In this document: positions 1 to 5,450 of the stretch, in pieces | Position numbering within the stretch: the stretch's first letter is position 1 | How the letters are laid out: each line of letters starts with the position of its first letter | Assembly (NCBI GenBank): GCA_947448105.1 | Contig: CANFNE010000113.1 | Coordinates: 1-7,913 of the forward strand | Length of the DNA: 7,913 bases | Direction: 5' to 3' | From: Burkholderiales bacterium | GTDB taxonomy: Bacteria; Pseudomonadota; Gammaproteobacteria; Burkholderiales; Burkholderiaceae_C | The notes under the pieces: model-generated | What the model was told of the DNA's origin: nothing | What the model saw: the letters and a program-made list of their open reading frames with translations, nothing else | Database searches by the model: none | Translations under genes and position numbers: made by a program

Positions 1-534
1 CAGGGTGTCGATCACCACCTTCATGTAAGGCATGGTCGTGGTCAGCAAGGCCGACAGGCCCAAAATGTCGGGCTTGTGCTCTTCCAAGGCGGCCAGGTAT
101 TTCTCGACGGGGTTATTGATGCCCAGGTCAATGACCTCAAAGCCTGCGCCCTCCATCATCATGCCGACCAGGTTTTTGCCGATGTCGTGGATGTCGCCTT
201 TGACGGTGCCAATCACCATCTTGCCGATGGGCTCTACGCCGGTCTCAGCCAGCAGGGGGCGCAAAATTTCCATTCCGCCCTTCATGGCATTGGCCGCCAG
301 CAGCACTTCGGGCACAAACAAAATACCGTCACGGAAGTCCACGCCCACAATGCGCATGCCTTCAACCAATGCGTCGTCTAGCACCCGGGCGGCAGACCAA
401 CCGCGCTGGAGCAAGATATTGGTGGCTTCCACCACTTCGTCACGCAGGCCGTTGTACAAGTCGTCATGGACCTGCTCGGTCAATTCTTCGTCGTTGAGCG
501 TGTTCAGGTCCAGGTCGTCAAATTCTTCAGCCAC
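1..534 (-). CDS. Corrinoid (cobalamin-binding) methyl-carrier protein, partial (C-terminus beyond the left edge)
   Basis: The 178 visible residues match the small cognate corrinoid proteins that shuttle methyl groups in methylamine/betaine methyltransferase systems (MtbC/MttC type) and resemble the B12 module of methionine synthase. A helical cap domain spans about residues 15-95. The B12-binding Rossmann domain starts near 100 and contains GDIHDIGKN; D114-x-H116-xx-G119 is the DxHxxG signature, with H116 the expected cobalt ligand. S161-A-L fits the second (SxL) contact. The start is GTG at 534-532, set by AAGGAG (541-546 in complement) six bases upstream. Family members are usually about 200-230 residues, so perhaps 30-50 are missing. 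It is transcribed divergently from purU. By family, its partner is an MttB-like methyltransferase plus a methyl-THF-forming enzyme, expected left of the window. The methyl donor cannot be read from this protein. Confidence is high for family, low for substrate. Confidence 0.9.
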   Translation of the reverse strand, partial: MAEEFDDLDLNTLNDEELTEQVHDDLYNGLRDEVVEATNILLQRGWSAARVLDDALVEGMRIVGVDFRDGILFVPEVLLAANAMKGGMEILRPLLAETGVEPIGKMVIGTVKGDIHDIGKNLVGMMMEGAGFEVIDLGINNPVEKYLAALEEHKPDILGLSALLTTTMPYMKVVIDTL

Positions 535-631
535 GGCTAACTCCTTAGGGTTGGTTTCTGGCGCGCCCTTCGCAAGGCCTGCGCAAATGTGATTGCAATG
601 TACGAGTCGCGAGACTGAACGGATGACAGTT

Positions 632-660
632 TAGCGACTTGCGATTGTCGCTATACGACA
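632..660. promoter_or_regulatory. Candidate operator: two overlapping inverted repeats
   Basis: TAGCGAC (632-638) and GTCGCTA (647-653) form a perfect 7-bp inverted repeat with an 8-bp spacer. Overlapping it, TGTCG (646-650) and CGACA (656-660) form a second perfect inverted repeat with a 5-bp spacer. The site lies about 100-125 bp upstream of the corrinoid start. It could bind the GlxA/AraC-type regulator encoded at 2087-3112. Repeats of this size can occur by chance in 300 bp, so confidence is modest. Confidence 0.35.
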
Positions 661-713
661 CGTCTGCCGGGCATGAATGCAATGCAAGCAATTGCCGCCA
701 TGGGTCGGGCAGG

Positions 714-742
714 CGTCGCGCAAGCAAACAATGCCGTCGCGC
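714..742 (+). promoter_or_regulatory. Candidate direct-repeat operator upstream of purU
   Basis: CGTCGCGC occurs at 714-721 and again at 735-742. The 21-bp period is two helical turns, the geometry AraC-family proteins often use to bind tandem half-sites on one face of the DNA. The repeats lie about 100-125 bp ahead of the purU start and share the GTCGC core with the inverted repeats at 632-660. The region is GC-rich, so a chance repeat is possible. Confidence 0.3.
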
Positions 743-824
743 GCAGATAACATCAGGCCAATGGAATCCATAGACTCCAGCCACCCAAGCCGGGCCGTTT
801 CGCGGGCCCGCCCACAGAACCCAC

Positions 825-830
825 AAGGAG
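825..830 (+). promoter_or_regulatory. Ribosome binding site of purU
   Basis: AAGGAG lies nine bases before the ATG at 840 and fixes the purU start. Confidence 0.8.
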
Positions 831-839
831 CATTTCCCC

Positions 840-1715
840 ATGACCGTCGCACTCGAAGGCAAGCCGCACTACATCCTGAACGCCAGTTGCACCAGCCGCC
901 TGGGTACGGTCGCGGCGGTGTCGGGGTTTTTGGCCTCGCGTCGCTGCTACATCACCGACATGCAGCAGTTTGACGACATCCTGAGCGAGCGCTTTTTTGT
1001 GCGCGTCACCTTTTACGCCGACCCCGAACACACGCCGGCGCTGGACGACTTGCGCGCGCAATTTGAAGAAATCGCGACCAAAGAGGCCATGGAATGGTCG
1101 ATCTACGACGGCGCCAAAAAGCCGCGCGTGCTGATCATGGTGTCCAAATTCGACCACTGTCTGGTCGATCTGCTGTACCGCCAGCGCACGGGCGAGCTCA
1201 ATATGGACATCACCACCGTGGTCTCCAACCACCCCGACCTCAAGGCGCTGGTGGAGTCGCACGGCATTCCTTATGTCCACCTGCCGGTCACGCCGGACAC
1301 CAAAGCCGGCCAGGAAGCACGCCTCTTGGCGATCGTGGAAGAAACGCAAAGCGAACTGGTGGTGTTGGCGCGCTACATGCAAGTGCTGTCCGACGACTTG
1401 TGCCGCAACCTGCGCGGCCGCGCCATGAACATCCACCACTCGTTCTTGCCCGGTTTCAAAGGCGCCAAGCCCTACCACCAGGCGCACACGCGCGGCGTCA
1501 AACTCACCGGTGCTACGGCGCACTATGTGACCGCTGACCTGGACGAAGGCCCGATCATCGAGCAGTTTGTCGAGCGCGTGGACCACACCTACACCCCCGA
1601 AAAGCTGGCCGCCGCCGGACGCGATTCCGAATGCCGCGCGCTGGCCACCGCCTTGCGCTTTCACATTGAACGCCGGGTGTTTTTGAACGGCAGCCGTACG
1701 GTGGTGTTTCGCTAA
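840..1715 (+). CDS. purU: Formyltetrahydrofolate deformylase PurU
   Basis: This enzyme hydrolyses 10-formyl-THF to formate and free THF in the cytoplasm. The 291 residues fit the family length (E. coli PurU is about 280). An N-terminal ACT regulatory domain covers roughly residues 8-85, and a formyltransferase-fold catalytic domain about 93-291. Recognisable motifs are LARYMQVLS (176-184), NIHHSFLPGFKGAKPYHQA (197-215) and GATAHYVTADLDEGPIIEQ (224-242). N197, H199 and D235 match the catalytic Asn-His-Asp triad of this fold. A good AAGGAG precedes the ATG. It is divergent from a corrinoid methyl carrier and near a betaine-type importer. That placement suggests it discharges formyl-THF made by oxidising methyl groups taken from methylated amines, rather than only balancing purine C1 pools. 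That role is inference; the enzyme identity is not in doubt. Confidence 0.95.
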   Translation: MTVALEGKPHYILNASCTSRLGTVAAVSGFLASRRCYITDMQQFDDILSERFFVRVTFYADPEHTPALDDLRAQFEEIATKEAMEWSIYDGAKKPRVLIMVSKFDHCLVDLLYRQRTGELNMDITTVVSNHPDLKALVESHGIPYVHLPVTPDTKAGQEARLLAIVEETQSELVVLARYMQVLSDDLCRNLRGRAMNIHHSFLPGFKGAKPYHQAHTRGVKLTGATAHYVTADLDEGPIIEQFVERVDHTYTPEKLAAAGRDSECRALATALRFHIERRVFLNGSRTVVFR

Positions 1716-1765
1716 AGCAGCTTGGGCGAGTCTGGCCTCGCGCACCTGCCTGGTGCTTGAGCGGT

Positions 1766-1785
1766 AAAGCACTGCTGCGCTTTTT
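1766..1785 (+). terminator. Weak candidate rho-independent terminator of purU
   Basis: AAAGC (1766-1770), an eight-base loop and GCTTT (1779-1783) run into a stretch of five T (1781-1785), about 50 bp after the purU stop. The stem is only five base pairs, so its strength is doubtful; the larger hairpin at 1803-1835 may matter more. Confidence 0.25.
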
Positions 1786-1802
1786 GCCCACTCTCTCCCC
1801 CA

Positions 1803-1835
1803 CCCCCTCTCTCGCCCAGCGGGCGAGAGAGGGGG
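1803..1835. repeat. Left hairpin of the palindromic element
   Basis: CCCCCTCTCTCGCCC (1803-1817), loop AGC, then its exact complement (1821-1835). The 15-bp GC-rich stem would be very stable in RNA or single-stranded DNA. There is no T-run after it. Confidence 0.9.
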
Positions 1836-1839
1836 GCCA

Positions 1840-1985
1840 AACAGCCACATTTGGTTTTGTCGCTTCGGCTAGCCTTCTACCGGCGTGGCGCCTGCCCGTG
1901 CGCGAAACATGCGGCTGCCGACGACCGATCCACAGTAGTGGCCAGTGGTGCCCCAGCCGAAGCGACACAACAAAATGTGGCTGTT
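1840..1985. repeat. 31-bp imperfect inverted repeat enclosing an 84-bp core
   Basis: The arms are 1840-1870 and 1955-1985. Each begins with AACAGCCACATTT on its outer side and ends with TGTCGCTTCGGCT on its inner side (read inward). They differ at two of 31 positions, both in the middle. The core contains small local hairpins, for example CCAC/GTGG at 1930-1941, so an RNA copy would fold as a long stem with a branched tip. Confidence 0.88.
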
Positions 1986-1989
1986 AGCT

Positions 1990-2022
1990 CCCCCTTTCCA
2001 CCCCGCTGGGGTGGAAAGGGGG
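1990..2022. repeat. Right hairpin of the palindromic element
   Basis: CCCCCTTTCCACCCC (1990-2004), loop GCT, then its exact complement (2008-2022). It has the same stem and loop length as the left hairpin, with several different but still perfectly paired positions. Confidence 0.9.
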
Positions 2023-2045
2023 CTGGGGGGATAGGGGGGAAATGA

Positions 2046-2077
2046 AGTCCGGACTAACTCAAATACCGCGCATTTGA
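2046..2077. other. Two small palindromes just past the regulator gene
   Basis: AGTCCGGACT (2046-2055) is a perfect 10-bp palindrome. TCAAAT (2059-2064) and ATTTGA (2072-2077) form a 6-bp stem with a 7-base loop, 10 bp beyond the stop of the minus-strand regulator gene. The second could be a weak 3' hairpin of that transcript, but no T-run follows on the minus strand. Confidence 0.3.
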
Positions 2078-2086
2078 AACACCACT

Positions 2087-3112
2087 CTAAGAGAGGCTTC
2101 CTTTGCTGGATACCGGCGCCAACAACGCCAGCCGACTGTTGCGCCGCTCCGCACTAGGGGTGTGGCCAAACAGGTCGCGGTAGCACTTGGAAAAGTGCGG
2201 CGGCGACTGAAATCCGCAGGCCACGGCCACTTCCATTACCGACATGGCGGTTTGCAGCAGCAGGCTGCGGGCGCGGCGCAGGCGCATGTCGAGGTAGTAC
2301 TTGGTGGGTACCTCACCCACGTAACGTTTGAACAGGCGCTCAATCTGGCGGCGCGAGACGCCCACCAGGGATGCGATCTCGTCGAGCGACAGAGGCTCTT
2401 CCAAATTGGCCTCCATCAGGGCGGCGGCCTCAATCAGGTTTTCGTGGAACAGGCCCACGCGCGCCATCAGCGGCACATGCTGGCGGTCCTGGTCGTTGCG
2501 GATACGGTCCAGGATGAACTGCTCGGAAATCATGGGCGCCACGTCGCGCCCCAAATGCCCCTGGATGATGTTGAGCATCAAATCGAGCGGCGCCACGCCG
2601 CCCGAGCAGGTGTAGCGGTCGCGGTCAATGGCAAACAACTGGCGCGAAAAAATTACTTTGGGAAACTGTTCTTCCAGCGCAGACATGTTTTCCCAGTGCA
2701 CCACCGCCTTGTACTTGTCCAGCAGCCCGGCCTTGGCCAGCACATAGCCGCCGGTGCACAGCGAGCCCAGCGCCATTTGCCGCTGGGCCAGGCGCCGCAG
2801 CGCCGCTATCACCTCGCTGGTGCAGGCGTCCTCAATGTCCACGCCGCCGCAGACAAAGACGATTTGCGCCGGGCCCGCGTCGTCCAAGGCCACAGTGGGC
2901 GCCATGGACAGGCCGTTGCTGGCGGCCACAGGCACGCCGTCTATGCTGGCCAGCGTCCACTGGTAGACCTCTTTTTTGGCCACGCGGTTGGCCATGCGCA
3001 AGGCCTCGACCGCGCTGGAGAGCGCAATCAGCGAGTAATTGGGCAGGGTCAGAAACACAAAGCGGTGCACCGCTGCGCCGCTAGGTGGCGTGGTGGCAGG
3101 CGCTGCGCTCAT
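2087..3112 (-). CDS. GlxA-family transcriptional regulator (GATase1-like domain plus AraC DNA-binding domain)
   Basis: The 341-residue protein has a class-I glutamine-amidotransferase-like sensor fold at about 16-205 and a C-terminal AraC/XylS DNA-binding domain at about 225-325. In the sensor, the elbow GSLCTGG places C119 where DJ-1/PfpI proteins carry their cysteine. The two helix-turn-helix units are around 241-264 and 289-314; SPPHFSKCYRDLFGHTP is the typical end of the second. This architecture is that of GbdR, CdhR and ArgR, which sense glycine betaine, carnitine or arginine. Its ATG overlaps the proW stop (ATGA), so it is translationally coupled to the transporter and probably senses the transported compound. 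It may activate this operon and the corrinoid/purU region. It resembles GbdR in context, but orthology and ligand are not shown by sequence alone. Confidence 0.9.
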   Translation of the reverse strand: MSAAPATTPPSGAAVHRFVFLTLPNYSLIALSSAVEALRMANRVAKKEVYQWTLASIDGVPVAASNGLSMAPTVALDDAGPAQIVFVCGGVDIEDACTSEVIAALRRLAQRQMALGSLCTGGYVLAKAGLLDKYKAVVHWENMSALEEQFPKVIFSRQLFAIDRDRYTCSGGVAPLDLMLNIIQGHLGRDVAPMISEQFILDRIRNDQDRQHVPLMARVGLFHENLIEAAALMEANLEEPLSLDEIASLVGVSRRQIERLFKRYVGEVPTKYYLDMRLRRARSLLLQTAMSVMEVAVACGFQSPPHFSKCYRDLFGHTPSAERRNSRLALLAPVSSKGSLS

Positions 3113-3996
3113 GGTAAATCGGCGCCTTTGGCGCGCTCACCCAGGCCCAGTTTGGCGCGCCAGCTGCGCCGGGGCTGGGCGCTGCCAAAGGTCTCGGTAA
3201 TACGGTCGAGCATGATGGCCAGCAGCACCACCGCCAGGCCCGACTCAAAACCCAGACCAATATCGAGGCGCTGGATACTGGCCAGCACGTCGTTGCCCAA
3301 GCCCCCTGCCCCGACCATGGACGCAATGATGACCATGGACAGCGCCATCATGATGGTCTGGTTGATGCCGGCCATGATGGACGGCATGGCGCCCGGAATC
3401 TGCACCTTGAACAGCACTTGCAGCGGCGTGCAGCCAAAGGTAATGCCGGCTTCGACCTGTTCTTTGTTGACCTGCCGTATGCCCAGACTGGTCAGCCGCA
3501 CCACGGGCGGCATGGCAAAAATGACGGTAGCCAGCACGCCGGGCACACGGCCCAGGCCAAACAGCATGGCCGCCGGTATCAGGTAGACAAAGGCCGGCAT
3601 GGTTTGCATAAAGTCCAGCGTGGGGCGCACCACCGCAGCCATGCGGCGGCTGGCAGCCACCCCAATGCCCAGCGGCAGGCCCAGCAGCAGGCTGATAAAG
3701 GTGGCGGCAAACACGAGCGCCAAGGTCACCATGGTCTGGGGCCAAAAGCCGGTGTCAAAGATCACAAAGCAGCAGGCCAGGCAAAACAGCGCAAACTGCC
3801 AGCCCACGCGCCACCAGGCGGTCAGCACCAACACGCCAGTCACCACGCCCACGGGCAGCGCCTGCAGGCCCAGCTCAATGCTTTCGGTAAAGCTGCCAAT
3901 GCCTGAGCCCAGGCGCTCCAGCGTGCCGCCGTCGTTGTCGATCACAAATTTGACGCCCCGGTCCACCCATTCGCCCAAAGGCAGAAATTCACTCAT
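3109..3996 (-). CDS. proW: Glycine betaine/proline-type ABC transporter permease ProW
   Basis: This is the inner-membrane permease of an osmoprotectant/quaternary-amine importer. The 295 residues show an N-terminal tail (1-45), several hydrophobic membrane segments from about 46 onward, and the cytoplasmic EAA loop at about 182-210 (EAGITFGC then QIPGAMPSIMAGINQ) that docks on the ATPase. SMVGAGGLGNDV near 226-237 is typical of ProW/OpuAB. The start at 3996 is decided by a strong AGGAGG (4003-4008 in complement) six bases upstream; an ATG eight codons earlier, at 4020, lacks such support. It overlaps the end of proV by eight bases and the regulator gene by four, so the three are one operon. 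The substrate could be glycine betaine, proline betaine, carnitine or choline; the permease sequence does not settle this. Confidence 0.92.
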   Translation of the reverse strand: MSEFLPLGEWVDRGVKFVIDNDGGTLERLGSGIGSFTESIELGLQALPVGVVTGVLVLTAWWRVGWQFALFCLACCFVIFDTGFWPQTMVTLALVFAATFISLLLGLPLGIGVAASRRMAAVVRPTLDFMQTMPAFVYLIPAAMLFGLGRVPGVLATVIFAMPPVVRLTSLGIRQVNKEQVEAGITFGCTPLQVLFKVQIPGAMPSIMAGINQTIMMALSMVIIASMVGAGGLGNDVLASIQRLDIGLGFESGLAVVLLAIMLDRITETFGSAQPRRSWRAKLGLGERAKGADLP

Positions 3997-5221
3997 TGCC
4001 CGCCTCCTGTGCTTGCGCATCTGTGTCCATGTCCACCATCTTTTGCAGCAACACCGTTTGCGTCACCGCCCCCAGGTAGCGTTGCTGCGCGTCCACCACC
4101 GGCAGCGGTAGCGGGTGGCGCACGATGCGCCCGATCAGCGCGTTCAACGTCAGGGTGGCGGGTACCGGGCCCATGTCGTCCAGATACAGGCCGTCCAGGC
4201 TGCTGGCGCCTGACTCCAGTCCGCGCAGCAGTGTGTCCAGTGATACGCCGCCGCGCAAGCGCGCGTCATCGCCCACCACAAAGGCGTAGTTGCGTCGGGT
4301 GCGACGCAGCTGCTCCACCGCCTGCGCCATGTCAGCGCGGGCATTTAAGCTTGGGCGAATCAGCAGGGTCTCGTCCATGCGGGCCACGTCTTGGGCCAGC
4401 AGGTATTTTTTGACGTCCACGCCTTGAAAGAAGGCGCGCACATAGGCGTCGCTGGGGTTGCGCAAGATTTCGGCGGGCGTGCCCACTTGCACAATGCGCC
4501 CGCCTTCCATGATGGCGATGCGGTTGCCAATGTGAAAGGCCTCGTCCAGGTCATGCGACACAAACACGATGGTGCGCTGCTGCTCTTTTTGCAGTTGCAG
4601 CAGCAAATTTTGCATTTCGGTGCGCTTGAGCGGGTCTAGCGCCGAAAAAGCCTCGTCCATCAGCATGAGCGAGGGGTCGACCGCCAGCGCACGCGCCAGG
4701 CCCACGCGCTGCTGCATGCCGCCTGACAAGGCTGCGGGCATCTGGTGCGCAAAGGTGCGCAGGCCCACCTGGTCGAGCACCTCCATGGCGCGGCGCTCGC
4801 GCGCCTTGCGGTCCACGCCAGCCACTTCCAGGCCGAAGGCGGTGTTTTGCAGCACCGAAAGGTGCGGCAAAAGCGCAAACGACTGGAACACCATGGCCAG
4901 GTCCTTGCGCCGCAGCGCGATCAGCGCCTTTTTGCTCATGGCGGCCACGTCCTGGCCGCCCAGCAAAATTTGCCCATGCGTGGGTTCGACCAGGCGGTTG
5001 AGCAGGCGAATCAACGTGGACTTGCCCGAGCCCGACAGGCCCATCAGCACAAAAATCTCGCCCTCGTTCACCGCAAAGCTGGCGTCTGTCACGCCAACGA
5101 CCATGCCGGTTTGTTGAAAAATTTGGTCTTTGGTCTGGCCGGCGCGCAGCATGTCCATGGCGCGTCCTGGCTCGGAGCCATAGACTTTGTAGAGGTTTTT
5201 AACGACAACTTTTTCGGGCAC
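3989..5221 (-). CDS. proV: Glycine betaine/proline-type ABC transporter ATPase ProV
   Basis: This ATPase drives the ProW permease. With the GTG start at 5221 it has 410 residues, close to E. coli ProV (400). The N-terminus KVVVKNLYKVYG is typical of ProV. Motifs in order are Walker A GLSGSGKST (61-69), Q-loop Q113, signature LSGGMQQR (165-172), Walker B LMLMDE (185-190, catalytic E190) and switch H223. Tandem CBS domains occupy about 275-395 and probably sense ionic strength or nucleotide, as in OpuA. The frame stays open 104 codons further upstream, but that stretch has no family similarity and overlaps the divergent gene, so I place the start at the GTG just before PEKVVVKNL. The ribosome binding site there is weak (GAG about eight bases upstream). 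It is the first gene of the proV-proW-regulator operon. Confidence 0.93.
   Translation of the reverse strand: MPEKVVVKNLYKVYGSEPGRAMDMLRAGQTKDQIFQQTGMVVGVTDASFAVNEGEIFVLMGLSGSGKSTLIRLLNRLVEPTHGQILLGGQDVAAMSKKALIALRRKDLAMVFQSFALLPHLSVLQNTAFGLEVAGVDRKARERRAMEVLDQVGLRTFAHQMPAALSGGMQQRVGLARALAVDPSLMLMDEAFSALDPLKRTEMQNLLLQLQKEQQRTIVFVSHDLDEAFHIGNRIAIMEGGRIVQVGTPAEILRNPSDAYVRAFFQGVDVKKYLLAQDVARMDETLLIRPSLNARADMAQAVEQLRRTRRNYAFVVGDDARLRGGVSLDTLLRGLESGASSLDGLYLDDMGPVPATLTLNALIGRIVRHPLPLPVVDAQQRYLGAVTQTVLLQKMVDMDTDAQAQEAGNE
4003..4008 (-). promoter_or_regulatory. Ribosome binding site of proW, inside the proV 3' end
   Basis: AGGAGG on the minus strand lies six bases before the ATG at 3996-3994 and within the last codons of proV. 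It selects this start over the in-frame ATG at 4020. Confidence 0.8.
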
Positions 5222-5450
5222 TGCGGGGTCTCGATCTATGCAAAACGGTGGCGTGTTTACGACAGCTTTGAGCCTACCACCAGAAACGCCCTGGCACGGC
5301 TCCCTCGCATCAGCACTTCGGCCCGGGCTCAGGCATTGACGCAGCGCATCCATCGGCCAGATGGGACGCCATGGGCGCCAGGCATGGAAGCAATCCGGTG
5401 CAAGATGGCAGCACATGCGTTGCGCATGCTTATGAACGGCGACACGACGC
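5222..5450. other. 229-bp divergent intergenic region between proV and an orphan exported-protein gene
   Basis: No gene fits here. It should contain the proV operon promoter (minus) and a promoter for the gene at 5451 (plus). A perfect CATGCG - TTG - CGCATG hairpin (5414-5428) lies 23 bp before the plus-strand start and may be an operator. TTGACG at 5337-5342 resembles a -35 box, but no matching -10 follows at normal spacing. The promoters remain unassigned. Confidence 0.5.

Larger units (their letters stand above)
535..839. other. 305-bp divergent control region between the corrinoid gene and purU
   Basis: No gene is visible here. The stretch separates two divergent starts and carries the GTG ribosome binding site for the minus gene, overlapping inverted repeats at 632-660, an 8-bp direct repeat with 21-bp periodicity at 714-742, and a GC-rich hairpin at 791-810 (CGGGCC, 8-base loop, GGCCCG) just ahead of the purU ribosome binding site. 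I found no convincing sigma-70 -35/-10 pair on either strand, which would fit activator-dependent promoters, though absence by eye is weak evidence. Confidence 0.7.
1787..2038. repeat. Composite symmetric palindromic intergenic element, ~250 bp
   Basis: All parts share one centre of symmetry at 1912/1913. Moving inward from each end: a C-rich/G-rich tract (1787-1802 and 2023-2038, 11 of 16 positions complementary), a perfect 15-bp hairpin with a three-base loop (1803-1835 and 1990-2022), a 4-bp spacer, and a 31-bp inverted repeat (1840-1870 and 1955-1985, 29 of 31 matching). The unpaired core is 84 bp (1871-1954). Left and right spacings are equal to the base. The left hairpin read on plus and the right hairpin read on minus both have loop AGC. 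The element sits between convergent genes, where REP/BIME- or MITE-like elements are common. No transposase and no clear target-site duplication are visible. Confidence 0.85.
1716..2086. other. 371-bp gene-free stretch between convergent purU and the GlxA-type regulator gene
   Basis: No credible gene lies here. From left to right it holds a small GCACC/GGTGC hairpin (1742-1756), a weak terminator-like hairpin (1766-1785), the large symmetric palindromic element (about 1787-2038), a 10-bp palindrome AGTCCGGACT (2046-2055) and a hairpin TCAAAT/ATTTGA (2059-2077). Open frames across it on either strand have no family resemblance and simply read through the repeats. Confidence 0.75.

Noticed and set aside
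753..1850. Long open frame of 365 codons on the minus strand across purU
   Set aside because: It is antisense to a certain purU, has no recognisable domain, and runs into the palindromic repeat. High-GC codon bias often leaves such frames open.
1787..2038. CRISPR array or insertion sequence
   Set aside because: The repeats are inverted, not regularly spaced direct repeats, and no transposase or cas gene is present.
2162..3586. 474-codon plus-strand open frame across the regulator and proW
   Set aside because: It is antisense to two clearly identified genes. Its translation is His/Gln/Gly-rich low-complexity sequence with no domain.
3997..4020. Upstream ATG for proW giving eight extra residues
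   Set aside because: The internal ATG at 3996 has a strong AGGAGG at ideal spacing; the extra residues are mostly basic and not typical of ProW.
5252..5264. TGTCGTA on the minus strand before proV, shared with the 646-660 inverted repeat, as a common operator
   Set aside because: The match is only seven bases. Several shared 7-mers are expected by chance between two regions of this size.
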